This document shows positions 51,274-59,321 of a stretch of 64,000 bases of DNA, in pieces; positions within the stretch are counted from its first letter, which is position 1, and each line of letters begins with the position of its first letter. A program made the translations under genes and the position numbers. The notes below the pieces were generated by a model. It was not told the DNA's origin. It made no database searches and saw only the letters and a program-made list of their open reading frames with translations. Source of the stretch: Palsa-504 sp963705835 (GTDB lineage: Bacteria; Actinomycetota; Actinomycetes; Streptosporangiales; Streptosporangiaceae); the NCBI GenBank assembly GCA_963705835.1, contig CAVPLC010000096.1, positions 21,181 to 85,180 on the forward strand, in the 5' to 3' direction.

Positions 51274-51321
51274 ATGCGAGTGCCCGCCCGAGCCCGGTCC
51301 ACGCGAGCCAGGCGCCCGTGA
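51274..51321 (+). CDS. 15-codon Arg-rich leader ORF coupled to the thioesterase
   Basis: The ORF encodes MRVPARARSTRARRP and stops in TGA. That stop overlaps the GTG of the thioesterase gene (CCGTGACC). Six of 15 residues are Arg. A CATAAT box six bases before the ATG makes it the probable leaderless first ORF of the transcript. Because the thioesterase GTG has no ribosome binding site of its own, its translation may depend on ribosomes finishing this leader. Confidence 0.45.
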   Translation: MRVPARARSTRARRP

Positions 51322-51791
51322 CCCGTCTCGCCGAGCAGTCCGCGCGGCTCCACGCCGGCCACTATCCCGCGCGGTTCTCCTACCGCAGCGTGTACAGCGA
51401 CATGGACGCGAACCGCCATCTCAACAACGGCACCTTCGGCCGCCTCTTCGAGGAGGGCCGCGCCGACCTCCATCACCGGGTCTTCGCCGGGCTGGCCGCG
51501 CCCGCAACCACCGGCGGGCCGACCGTGCTGCTGGCCACCATCACCATGGAGTTCCTGCGCGAGGGGCGGTACCCCGGGTCGATGGAGATAGCCACGGCTG
51601 TGACGCGCGTCGGCCATTCTTCCTTCGGGCTGGCCCAGGCCGCCTTCCAGGAGGGAACGTGCGTCGCGCTGGCCGACTGCGTGATGGTCAAGGCGGCCCG
51701 CGATCCTGGCGTCGGCCCGGTCCCGCTCACCCAGACCGAGCGCGAGGCCCTGGCCAAGCTGGCCTTCACCGCCAACCACCGGCCCGGATGA
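51318..51791 (+). CDS. Acyl-CoA thioesterase (hotdog fold, 4HBT type)
   Basis: 157 residues from a GTG. The signature SVYSDMDANRHLNNGTFGRL then FEEGRADLH contains the catalytic Asp and the N-H-L-N-N pattern of YbgC/FatB-like hotdog thioesterases. Strands MEFLREGRYPGSMEIATAVT and SFGLAQAAFQEGTCVALADC complete the fold. It hydrolyses acyl-CoA or acyl-ACP thioesters. Its start overlaps an Arg-rich 15-codon leader ORF. The next gene begins 12 bases later after AAAGGAG and is cut by the contig junction. Confidence 0.88.
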   Translation: MTRLAEQSARLHAGHYPARFSYRSVYSDMDANRHLNNGTFGRLFEEGRADLHHRVFAGLAAPATTGGPTVLLATITMEFLREGRYPGSMEIATAVTRVGHSSFGLAQAAFQEGTCVALADCVMVKAARDPGVGPVPLTQTEREALAKLAFTANHRPG

Positions 51792-51803
51792 AAGGAGTCC
51801 CCG

Positions 51804-51915
51804 ATGAGCGCGTCAGGCTCGGGAGTCGCCGCCGCGAACGGCATCCAGATCGCGTACGAGACGTTCGGTGACCGCGGGAGCCGCCCGCTGCTGATGGTGA
51901 TGGGGCTCGGCGCTT
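51804..51915 (+). pseudogene. Alpha/beta hydrolase gene truncated at the contig junction
   Basis: The ATG follows AAAGGAG. About 37 codons (MSASGSGVAAANGIQIAYET, FGDRGSRPLLMVMGLGA) are the standard start of an alpha/beta hydrolase. The family then expects a conserved stretch after MGLGA, but the sequence turns into antisense ATP synthase b DNA of lower GC. The gene is therefore incomplete because of the join, not because of mutation. Confidence 0.7.
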
Positions 51916-51919
51916 CTTG
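51911..51919. other. Junction between actinomycete and Gram-negative-type DNA
   Basis: Left of this point a plus-strand hydrolase is cut at codon 37 or so. Right of it a minus-strand ATP synthase b gene is cut after about 82 codons. GC content, codon use and gene families change here and stay changed to the end of the window. Only GGCGC/GCGC microhomology is visible at the seam; there is no integrase, transposon end or repeat. Confidence 0.8.
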
Positions 51920-52161
51920 CGCGCGGCTTCCTGTTGTAGATAAATCTCCGTTCGGGCCTGCTTCAGCGCGTCCTTGTACTGTTTTACTTTCTCTGCAGCG
52001 GCTTTTTGCGCCGCTTCAGCCTCCTTTTGCGCGCCAATAGTCCGAGCTTCTCGTTGGGCGATAACCTTCAACAAAGGAATGAAAAATAGGACTCTCAGGA
52101 CTGCATAAAACACCAGCAGTATCAAGACTATAGGCACAACTTGAAAGAACAGTTCTCTCAT
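51917..52161 (-). CDS. atpF: F0F1 ATP synthase subunit b (b/b' type), C-terminally truncated by the junction
   Basis: 82 residues remain: one N-terminal membrane helix (FFQVVPIVLILLVFYAVLRV) and the start of the long charged stalk (REARTIGAQKEAEAAQKAAA, KVKQYKDALKQARTEIYLQQ). This pattern is that of F-type ATP synthase b subunits, which form the peripheral stalk. The style of the stalk is close to acidobacterial sequences as I recall them, an inference from memory. The downstream half is missing because the contig changes organism at about 51915. No other atp gene lies in the window. The 290 bases upstream (52162-52450) show no supportable gene. Confidence 0.75.
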
Positions 52162-52450
52162 GATTGGTGAGAATTGACCTGCATCGAATTGTGTCGCCTG
52201 AACCCCAGGTTGGCAGCCACGCCGTTCCCCGACCCGGGAAGAGGTTGACGGTGGGCTATGTGGTGCCGACTAGAATAATAATTTATATCATCCGTGAAAG
52301 CGTGCGTCAATGCGTGTGTCGTTTTGACATGGAAAGGACACAGTCGCCGTCGTGCAAAATCGAAATACGGCGCACCGGCCCGTTACTCCTTCGATTCTTC
52401 ATTTTCATTACTTTAGCGCTTTCTACCCTGACGCATGCCACAGTCTATGA

Positions 52451-52705
52451 ATGCTGGCTGAGGGCGTGTGGGCTGAAGTCAAAATCGGTGGCGAACATAT
52501 TCATTTGTTCGCCGAGCATAATGCTCAGGGCGTGCAGTTTTCCGTTTACAACGTGAATACCAAGAGTTGGATTGCGCCTTCCGAATTCGTGCGTGACATT
52601 CAAGAAGGCAAAGATAGAGCCGCGGCCCTTGCCGAAGCGTACCTCCATCGCACCGTCAACAAAGGATTGCCCCCCTTGGAGTGGAAGAAAGCCCGCTCGG
52701 TATAA
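52451..52705 (+). CDS. Small protein of unknown function
   Basis: 84 residues (VWAEVKIGGEHIHLFAEHNA, QGVQFSVYNVNTKSWIAPSE, LAEAYLHRTVNKGLPPLEWK). It is soluble and mixed alpha/beta with no recognised motif; the pattern of a beta start and an amphipathic helical end is protein-like. The ATG at 52451 lacks a clear ribosome binding site, and a GTG a few codons on is possible. It is convergent with the response regulator. Confidence 0.5.
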   Translation: MLAEGVWAEVKIGGEHIHLFAEHNAQGVQFSVYNVNTKSWIAPSEFVRDIQEGKDRAAALAEAYLHRTVNKGLPPLEWKKARSV

Positions 52706-52716
52706 AACACCAGTTA

Positions 52717-53190
52717 TCAGTAAGCCTGCGACGATGACACTACTTCATGTGGCAACTTGACCACCGATAGCCAAAAGTTGTCAATACTCTTGACCACCTC
52801 GAGGAACCCCTCTAGGTCTACGGGTTTGGTGATGTAGCAGTTGGCATGCAGCCGGTAACTCCGCAGGATGTCCATTTCGGCCGCCGAAGTAGTCAAGATC
52901 ACCACAGGAATGGTCAACAACGACGGATCTCCCTTGATTTCTCCTAAAACCTCCCGGCCGTCCTTCTTGGGTAAATTTAGATCGAGAAGAACTAAACCCG
53001 GCCTCGGCGCATCGGCATGCTTGCCCTCGTGCCTCAGGTACTCCATAGCTTCCGCACCATCGTAGACGACCCGCAAATTAATGTGCATCTTGGCGGTCTT
53101 GAGGGCCTCGATCGTCAGGCGCACATCGCCAGGGCTATCCTCGACTAACAGAACTTCAATCGGTGCGTGGTTCTCTCCAGTAGATGTCAT
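52717..53190 (-). CDS. Single-domain response regulator (CheY/Rcp1-like)
   Basis: 157 residues beginning MTSTGENHAPIEVLLVEDSP GDVRLTIEAL. The receiver domain has the acidic pair ED, phospho-acceptor Asp in PGLVLLDLNLPKKDGREVLG, Thr in VVILTTSAAEMD and Lys in YITKPVDLEGFLEVVKSIDN. The long C-terminal end and the LPKKDG loop are typical of regulators paired with phytochrome-type kinases (ISHDLQEP H-boxes). A kinase of exactly that type is encoded at 55.6-59.3 kb. A kinase remnant fused in frame precedes it on the same strand. Confidence 0.9.
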   Translation of the reverse strand: MTSTGENHAPIEVLLVEDSPGDVRLTIEALKTAKMHINLRVVYDGAEAMEYLRHEGKHADAPRPGLVLLDLNLPKKDGREVLGEIKGDPSLLTIPVVILTTSAAEMDILRSYRLHANCYITKPVDLEGFLEVVKSIDNFWLSVVKLPHEVVSSSQAY

Positions 53191-53330
53191 TATTTCTAAA
53201 TCTCTCTCGGGCAGCGCAAAATAAAACATGAAGCCTCTGCCCAGTTGCGGCTTGGCCGAGATGCTCCCGCCCAGCCGCTCCAAAACCTTCTTACATATGA
53301 CCGATCCGACTCCGATACCTTACTTCTTTC
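53191..53330 (-). pseudogene. C-terminal remnant of a histidine kinase
   Basis: Directly before the regulator and in its frame, the reverse strand encodes GIGVGSVICKKVLERLGGSI, then SAKPQLGRGFMFYFALPERD. This is the G2 box and last strands of a kinase nearly identical in layout to the intact one ending at 55611 (GIGLAICKKIVEGLGG, FYFALPQRD). A stop just upstream and the missing rest show it is a decayed copy. The local arrangement is a duplicated kinase-regulator module. Confidence 0.6.
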
Positions 53331-53366
53331 CGGCTCTGCCCTGGATGCGCAAAGGAAGCCATATCC

Positions 53367-55475
53367 TTAACGGGGAACAATTTCTGAAATCCCGAGCTGT
53401 AGTAAGTGCGCGAATTGCGCAGCCGCTAAAGGCCGGCTGAAATAATATCCCTGCGCTTCGTCACACTGGTGAGCCTGAAGAAAGGCTAGCTCCTCTGGCG
53501 TTTCCACGCCTTCAGCGACGACCCGCAGCTTCAGGCTTCGGCACATGCCGATCACCGCCCTCACAATGGTGGTCTCGCTTGGAGTGGTGGTGATCTGGCG
53601 AACAAATGACTGGTCGATCTTGAGCGCATCGATGGGAAACTTCGTCAGATAACTCAAGCTGGAGTAACCCGTACCAAAGTCATCAAGCGCCACGCGAATC
53701 CCTTCCGCTCTCAGGCTCTCGAGTATCGATTTCGTAGACTCGGCATGTTTCATGAGCACGCTTTCGGTCAATTCCAGTTCAAGACATGTGGGATCCAAGC
53801 CCGTCTCTTTGAGGGTGGCAAACACGCTTTCAAGAAAAGCCTCCTGCCGGAAGGCCATCGCGGAGATGTTCACTGCAATGGTTGCAAGCGGAAGGCCCGT
53901 ATCCATCCAGGCGCGGGCTTGCTTGCAAGCTTCCCGAAGGACCCAATCGCCAATCGGCAAAATAAGGCCGCAGTCTTCTGCAACGGGAATAAATCGTGCC
54001 GGGCTGATGGGACCTTGGACAGGATGCGTCCAACGTAGTAAGGCTTCGGCGCCGGTAATTTCTCCGCTCCGCAAATCAATTTTAGGCTGGTAGTGCAACG
54101 CGAATTCCTGCCGTTCTAACGCGCGGCTCAGACTTTCCTCGATGGATTGCCGCTCGACGGCCCTGATGTTCATGGCTGGTTTGAAGAATTGATAGCTCTG
54201 ACGCCCATTTTCTTTGGCTTGGTACATCGCAGTGTCCGCGTTTTTGATGAGCGTCTCGGCATCGAGGCCGTCGTCGGGATAAACGCTCACCCCAATGCTC
54301 GCGGTGACGTGAAGATCGTGTCGCTCGATGGGATGCGAACCGGCCACCCCTTGCAGGATTTTTCTCGCCAGTAGCGCTGCATCTTCTGGTTCTTCGATGT
54401 CCAAAAGCAGCACTACAAATTCATCGCCTCCCTGCCGGCTCACGGTGTCCGAGCTGCGCACGCACTCAACCAGGCGTTTTGCGATGGATTGAAGAAGTTT
54501 GTCGCCGGTTGGATGCCCCAGAGAATCGTTGATGTGTTTGAAACCATCCAAATCTAAGAACAGCACCGCGAGCTTTTTCATGTGACGCGACGCTGAGGCG
54601 ATGGCCTGGTCAATTCGGTCGTTCAGCAATATTCGATTTGGCAAACCCGACAGAAAGTCGTGATGGGCTGAATGAGTCATTTGCAACGCCATCGCCTTGG
54701 ACGCGCTCACGTCATGGAAAACGATGACCGCTCCGCTAGCCTGTCCTTTACGATCGTGGATGGGAGAGACGGAGTCTTCGATCGGAGTTTCAAATCCGTC
54801 GCGCCGGATAAGGACACAGTTGGGTGGCAGATGCACGGTTTCGTCTCGCGCAACTGCCGTCTGCATCGGATTCGGCGTGGTTTCGTGGCTTGTGGCATCC
54901 CTGATTCGCAGAACTTCGGCCATGGGCCGGCCCGCCGCTTCCTGCAAAGTCCAGCCCGTCATTTTTTCAGCGACAAGATTGAGGAAGGTGATATTTCCGG
55001 AGTTGTCCGTGCTGGCTACGGCATCCCCAATGCTGTTGAGCGTGACTTGGGCACGTTCTTTTTCCGCGAACAACGCGTCTTCGACGATCTTGCGCTCAAT
55101 GGAGTAGAGCAGGGCTCGCAAAAGCCCGCGCGTATCAATCTGGCCTTTAATCAGATAGTCCTGCGCACCTTGTTGTAACGCTTGAGTGGCGAGCGATTCG
55201 TCGTCCAAGCCCGTCAGCACCACCAGAGGAATGCTCGGAGCGGCCGCACGTGCTCGCCGCACGGCCTCAAGTCCTTGCGCATCGGGCAGCCCTAGATCAA
55301 GCAAAATAATATCAACCGGAGACGTCGCAAGATGCTGCTCGGCGTCACCCATGCACTCTACGTGCGTCAATTCAGTTTCGTGCGAGCCCTGCTCGTTGAA
55401 CATTTCGCGCAGCAAGCGCGCATCTCCGTGGTTGTCTTCGACCAGCAGGAGTACTTTGATCGATTTTTTGCTCAT
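53367..55475 (-). CDS. REC-PAS-GGDEF-EAL protein (cyclic-di-GMP signalling)
   Basis: 702 residues from MSKKSIKVLLLVEDNHGDAR. The order is receiver (phospho-Asp in DIILLDLGLPDAQGLEAVRR), PAS (ERAQVTLNSIGDAVASTDNS), GGDEF with an intact RQGGDEFVVLLLD active site preceded by VLFLDLDGFKHINDSLGHPT, and EAL. The EAL domain has GAEALLRWTHPVQG, ELTESVLMKHAES, LDDFGTGYSSLSYLTKFPID, LKIDQSFVRQI and VAEGVETPEELAFLQAHQCD. Catalytic residues for both c-di-GMP synthesis and hydrolysis appear present, so the net activity cannot be predicted. The receiver implies control by a kinase, plausibly the neighbouring hybrid kinase. Confidence 0.93.
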   Translation of the reverse strand: MSKKSIKVLLLVEDNHGDARLLREMFNEQGSHETELTHVECMGDAEQHLATSPVDIILLDLGLPDAQGLEAVRRARAAAPSIPLVVLTGLDDESLATQALQQGAQDYLIKGQIDTRGLLRALLYSIERKIVEDALFAEKERAQVTLNSIGDAVASTDNSGNITFLNLVAEKMTGWTLQEAAGRPMAEVLRIRDATSHETTPNPMQTAVARDETVHLPPNCVLIRRDGFETPIEDSVSPIHDRKGQASGAVIVFHDVSASKAMALQMTHSAHHDFLSGLPNRILLNDRIDQAIASASRHMKKLAVLFLDLDGFKHINDSLGHPTGDKLLQSIAKRLVECVRSSDTVSRQGGDEFVVLLLDIEEPEDAALLARKILQGVAGSHPIERHDLHVTASIGVSVYPDDGLDAETLIKNADTAMYQAKENGRQSYQFFKPAMNIRAVERQSIEESLSRALERQEFALHYQPKIDLRSGEITGAEALLRWTHPVQGPISPARFIPVAEDCGLILPIGDWVLREACKQARAWMDTGLPLATIAVNISAMAFRQEAFLESVFATLKETGLDPTCLELELTESVLMKHAESTKSILESLRAEGIRVALDDFGTGYSSLSYLTKFPIDALKIDQSFVRQITTTPSETTIVRAVIGMCRSLKLRVVAEGVETPEELAFLQAHQCDEAQGYYFSRPLAAAQFAHLLQLGISEIVPR

Positions 55476-55524
55476 TCGCTTGACCTCTGCTGCAGCGACT
55501 TGCCTTTTGTCAGCTACTAAATCG

Positions 55525-55605
55525 TTAATGCTTTTTACAGCCACGCAAAGCATCCTCCACTAACCGGGCTTCGATCGGTGCGTAGTTCGCTCCCGTCGTT
55601 GTCAT
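55525..55605 (-). pseudogene. Truncated remnant of a response regulator
   Basis: Six bases after the kinase stop the reverse strand reads MTTTGANYAPIEARLVED then ALRGCKKH and a stop. The first 18 residues match the intact regulator at 52717-53190 (MTSTGENHAPIEVLLVED), but the receiver is gone. It is a relic of a second kinase-regulator pair. Confidence 0.6.
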
Positions 55606-55610
55606 TAGTT

Positions 55611-58600
55611 TTAATCCCTCTGGGGCAGTGCAAAATAAAACGTGGAGCCTTTGCCGAGCTGCGACTCGACCCAAATTCTCCCGCCCAGTCCCTCCACAAT
55701 CTTTTTGCAAATTGCGAGCCCGATGCCTGTGCCCTTGAATTCCGTACGCCCGTGCAAGCGTTGAAAAAGTATGAATATTCTCTCGAAGTACTGCGGCTCA
55801 ATGCCTAGACCGTTATCTCGCACCGAAAAGGTCCACTCCTCGTGATTTTTCTGGGTGGCGGAGATGTGTACTGCGGGCACCTCAGTTCCGTGATATTTAA
55901 TGGCGTTCCCCACCAGATTCTGAAAGACCTGCGCCAGTTGCGTATCGTCCGTGGTGATAAATGGCAACGCATCATGCGTCACCACCGCGCCGCTCTCTTC
56001 AATAGTGCCGCTTAGATTTTTAAGCGCATTATTCAATGCATTCTCACTGGATCTTTTGTGAAGCACCTTTCCATCCGTGCCTGATCGTGAATAAGCGAGC
56101 AGATCGTGAATAAGCCCCTGCATGCGATTGCATCCATCTACCGCAAAGCCAATGAACTCGTCCGCATCGGTGTCGAGTTTTCCCTTGTACCGGCTGGCTA
56201 AAAGCTGCGTGTAACTGGCCACCATTCGCAAGGGCTCTTGCAAATCGTGCGAGATTACATAGCCAAATCGTTGCAACTCCTCGTTCGAGCGATTTAATTC
56301 CTCCACTTTCTGCACAAGTTGTAAGTCCGCTTTCTTGCGCACGGTGATATTGCGGATCGCAGCCGTGACGACGATGATCCCGTCAGCGCTTTCGAGTGGG
56401 CTTAACATGATTTCGATGGGAAACTCGCTCCCATCTTTCCGCCGCCCGGAAAGTTCAATGCCGGTGCCGATCTGTTGCGCCAAAGCATCACTGGCGGATC
56501 TTGTTTCATCCGCGATCAGTCTTTCTGCAAAACCCTGAGGAATGATGTTTTTGACCTTTTGACCGACCAACTCGTCTCTTCGATATCCAAATTGCTTTTC
56601 CGCCTGCACGTTCAACAACACAATCTCTCCACTCTGGTTCACCACTACCATCGCATCCGGAGCCGCCTCCAGCAGGCCGCGATACCGCCCCTCCATCTGC
56701 GCCAAATGTTTCTCCGCATCTTTGCGTATGCTGATGTTGCGAATCGCCGCCGTCACCAGGATTCCCTCAGCGCTTTCCAAGGGGCTCAACATGATTTCGA
56801 TGGGAAACTCGCTCCCATCTTTCCGCCGCCCGGAAAGTTCAATGCCAGTGCCGATCTGCTGCGCCAAAGCATCACTGGCAATGCTGACGTCGATGAGGGA
56901 GAAATGCTTCAACGACAGCTGGTCGGAAAGCCTGCCGGCGGCCTGGCTCAAGGCATTCAGCTGTTCCGCCAGGTTTTGCCGCGCGCGCTCGGCGCGCCCG
57001 CTGTCGCCATCGACAGCGCTCAATTGCATTTCCACAACCGCAGCCACGGCTTCGTCAAGAGTGTCATCCGGCGCGCCGCCCAAAGAAGCCGCCACTCGCA
57101 CCAAGTAATGCTCGATCTCAAGCCATTGAAACGCGAGCGCCCGCGGGTTGCTGTGGTCGAACACCAGCAAATCGAGGGTCTGGCCGAGGCACGGCGACGC
57201 CAGATAGCGCGTGCGATACGTGATCGTGCTGTCGCCGATATCGAGCAGCCATTCCAGTTCACTCTGGGTGGGAGTCGCGCCCAATTTCAAGCGGTGGTAA
57301 AGCAGCTCGGCCAGAAACTGCAGGCGTTCCAAGCGGCGGCCAATCATCATCAATCGCCAACCATCGTCTTGAGTCATATCGTCCATCGCAAAGCCCGCCA
57401 GCCCCGCGAGCGACAGCAGCAAGGTATCCAGTATGTCGCGCGGATCACGTTTGAAATGCGCGCCGTCTGCGAATTCTCGCTGCAGAACGCTGATCGCGCG
57501 CCAATTCTCGGTGGAAAGTTGACTGCGCGTTCGCGCTGCGCACCAGGCCAGGCGCAGCAAATCCGCCTTCAAGCCCAGCGCATTGGCGTCGTCGAACAGC
57601 GGCAGACCCGACTCGGCGAGCTTGGTGATCGCGACGAAATGCGCGCAAGTCTCGAGCGCCTGCGGCCAGAGCAGCGCATTGGCGCGCACGTTCAAGGTTG
57701 CGCGCATCAGCCGCGCCTTGTCCTCGCAGCGCTCGCTGTAGCGGCCAAGCCAGAACAGGTTTTCCGCCAAACTCGACGGCAAATCATCGTGGCGTGCGGC
57801 AACACGTCCCGAATTTCCGGCAACGTTCGCGTCATCCACCGGGCGGCGATCCGGCGCCAGCACCCAGACATCCTTGCTGCCTCCGCCGCGCTGCATGGAA
57901 ACGACGTCGGCGCTATCCGCAGCGATGCGCGCCAACCCCCCGGGCATCACGCGGTACCCCGACGGCGTCGCCACGGCATAAACGCGGATCCCCAAGGCGC
58001 GGGCGGAAAATCCATGCACCTGCGCGCCTCCTCCGCCGCCGCCCGCGCTGCCCCACACCGGCGCCTGCGAAAAGGCCAGGCGCTCCTGGGCCACGTAGGC
58101 GTGCGGCCGGGCGTTGAGCCGCTGGATCAGCTCAGCGCGCTGTTGCGGCGCGAGGTCGCGGCCGAATACCAGCTGAAAGTTTTGATTTGGATAGGTAGGC
58201 TTGATGACCAGCCGATCGATGTTTTCCAGCACATAATGCAGAGCCGCCGGTTCGCCGCACCACCAGGTCGCGACCGACGGCAACTGCAGCTTCTCTCCCA
58301 ACAGCCGCTCGGCTGCCGCGGGCATGAAGCCCATCCACGCGGCGGATTCGAGAACGCCGCTGCCCAATGCATTCGCCATCACCACGCGGCCTGCGCGCAC
58401 CACACCGATGAGGCCGGGCACCCCGAGCGCCGAATCGGCGCGCAATTCCACAGGATCGCAAAAATCGTCGTCGAGGCGGCGCAGTATGGCGTGCACGCGC
58501 CGCAGGCCGCCCAGCGTTTTCAGATACAGCGTGTCGCCGCGCACGCTTAGATCGTGGCCCTCCACCAGCGGCAGCCCCAGCTGCCGCGCGAGATACGCGT

Positions 58601-59321
58601 GCTCGAAATAGGTTTCATTGAACGCCCCCGGGGTAAGGATCACGGCGAGCGGCGTTTCATCCTCGGGCGCGGCCGACAACAGATTTTCGCGCAATCCGAC
58701 GAAAAAGGCGCCGAGCGAGCGCACGCCCACATCGTTGAGCAACTCGGGAAATACTCGCGAGACGATGTGCCGGTTTTCCAAGGCGTAGCCGGGTCCGGAT
58801 GGAGTCTGCGTTCGATCCGCCAGTGCCCACCATTGTCCGTCGGCGGAGCGCGATATATCGACCGCGTAGACGTGCAGCCAATTACCGCCAACCGGTTTCA
58901 AGCCATGGCAGGGCCACAGAAAATTCGGATGACCAAACGGCAGCTGCGGCGGCACACTGCCGTCGGCCAGCAGCCGCTGCGGGCCGTAAATATCCTCGAG
59001 CAGCGCGTCGAACAGCCGCGCACGCTGCGCGACGCCCGCTTCAATCTCGCGCCATTCTGCCGCGGTAAGCAAAATCGGCAATGGATCGAGCACCCAGGGG
59101 CGGTCGCGTCCCTGCGGATCGGCATAGACGTTGTATGTCACGCCGTTTTCAATGATCAGGCGTCGCGCCAAGTCGACGCCGCGGCGCACCTCGTCTGCGC
59201 CGTCGCCGGCCAAGGCATCAATCAGCGGTCGCCAGTGCGGCCGCACGCTGCCGAAGCTGTCGAGCAATTCGTCGTAACGGCGCGCGTCGCTCAAATAAGT
59301 TTCGAGAGGAACTTCAGCCAT
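55611..59321 (-). CDS. Circularly permuted ATP-grasp and alpha-E protein fused to a PAS sensor histidine kinase
   Basis: 1,236 residues in one open frame. Residues about 1-510: circularly permuted ATP-grasp (TPGAFNETYFEHAYLARQLG, NIDRLVIKPTYPNQNFQLVF, RPHAYVAQERLAFSQAPVWG). Residues about 515-815: alpha-E helical domain (PSSLAENLFWLGRYSERCED, RPxxILDTLLLSLAGLAGF-like segment). Residues 816-880: C-terminal half of a PAS domain; about 880-1000: a complete PAS domain with a second copy of that half. Residues about 1005-1236: kinase with H-box FGYVISHDLQEPLRMVASYT, N-box VFQNLVGNAIKYH and G-box FKGTGIGLAICKKIVEGLGG. ATP-grasp/alpha-E proteins are predicted peptide ligases working with transglutaminases. 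The ATG overlaps the upstream transglutaminase stop (ATGGCTGA). Fusion to a kinase is unusual and may reflect recombination or assembly at the PAS repeat. Confidence 0.82.
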   Translation of the reverse strand: MAEVPLETYLSDARRYDELLDSFGSVRPHWRPLIDALAGDGADEVRRGVDLARRLIIENGVTYNVYADPQGRDRPWVLDPLPILLTAAEWREIEAGVAQRARLFDALLEDIYGPQRLLADGSVPPQLPFGHPNFLWPCHGLKPVGGNWLHVYAVDISRSADGQWWALADRTQTPSGPGYALENRHIVSRVFPELLNDVGVRSLGAFFVGLRENLLSAAPEDETPLAVILTPGAFNETYFEHAYLARQLGLPLVEGHDLSVRGDTLYLKTLGGLRRVHAILRRLDDDFCDPVELRADSALGVPGLIGVVRAGRVVMANALGSGVLESAAWMGFMPAAAERLLGEKLQLPSVATWWCGEPAALHYVLENIDRLVIKPTYPNQNFQLVFGRDLAPQQRAELIQRLNARPHAYVAQERLAFSQAPVWGSAGGGGGGAQVHGFSARALGIRVYAVATPSGYRVMPGGLARIAADSADVVSMQRGGGSKDVWVLAPDRRPVDDANVAGNSGRVAARHDDLPSSLAENLFWLGRYSERCEDKARLMRATLNVRANALLWPQALETCAHFVAITKLAESGLPLFDDANALGLKADLLRLAWCAARTRSQLSTENWRAISVLQREFADGAHFKRDPRDILDTLLLSLAGLAGFAMDDMTQDDGWRLMMIGRRLERLQFLAELLYHRLKLGATPTQSELEWLLDIGDSTITYRTRYLASPCLGQTLDLLVFDHSNPRALAFQWLEIEHYLVRVAASLGGAPDDTLDEAVAAVVEMQLSAVDGDSGRAERARQNLAEQLNALSQAAGRLSDQLSLKHFSLIDVSIASDALAQQIGTGIELSGRRKDGSEFPIEIMLSPLESAEGILVTAAIRNISIRKDAEKHLAQMEGRYRGLLEAAPDAMVVVNQSGEIVLLNVQAEKQFGYRRDELVGQKVKNIIPQGFAERLIADETRSASDALAQQIGTGIELSGRRKDGSEFPIEIMLSPLESADGIIVVTAAIRNITVRKKADLQLVQKVEELNRSNEELQRFGYVISHDLQEPLRMVASYTQLLASRYKGKLDTDADEFIGFAVDGCNRMQGLIHDLLAYSRSGTDGKVLHKRSSENALNNALKNLSGTIEESGAVVTHDALPFITTDDTQLAQVFQNLVGNAIKYHGTEVPAVHISATQKNHEEWTFSVRDNGLGIEPQYFERIFILFQRLHGRTEFKGTGIGLAICKKIVEGLGGRIWVESQLGKGSTFYFALPQRD
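56338..56492 (-). repeat. PAS half-domain repeat, copy 2 (inside the complete PAS)
   Basis: Nearly identical, in DNA and in protein (SDALAQQIGTGIELSGRRKD and following), to 56726-56876. This copy sits in its natural place at the end of a complete PAS domain. Confidence 0.8.
56726..56876 (-). repeat. PAS half-domain repeat, copy 1 (at the alpha-E/kinase fusion point)
   Basis: The first bases of this repeat form the exact boundary with the alpha-E domain (ends LKHFSLIDVSIA). The PAS N-terminal half that should precede it is missing, so the boundary is a breakpoint at repeated DNA. Confidence 0.8.

Noticed and set aside
52164..52556. 130-codon plus-strand frame upstream of the small protein
   Set aside because: No ribosome site, no protein-like pattern, and its end overlaps a better supported ORF in another frame.
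56475..58550. 691-codon plus-strand frame opposite the ATP-grasp/alpha-E gene
   Set aside because: It is a shadow of the well-supported minus-strand gene, with low-complexity composition.
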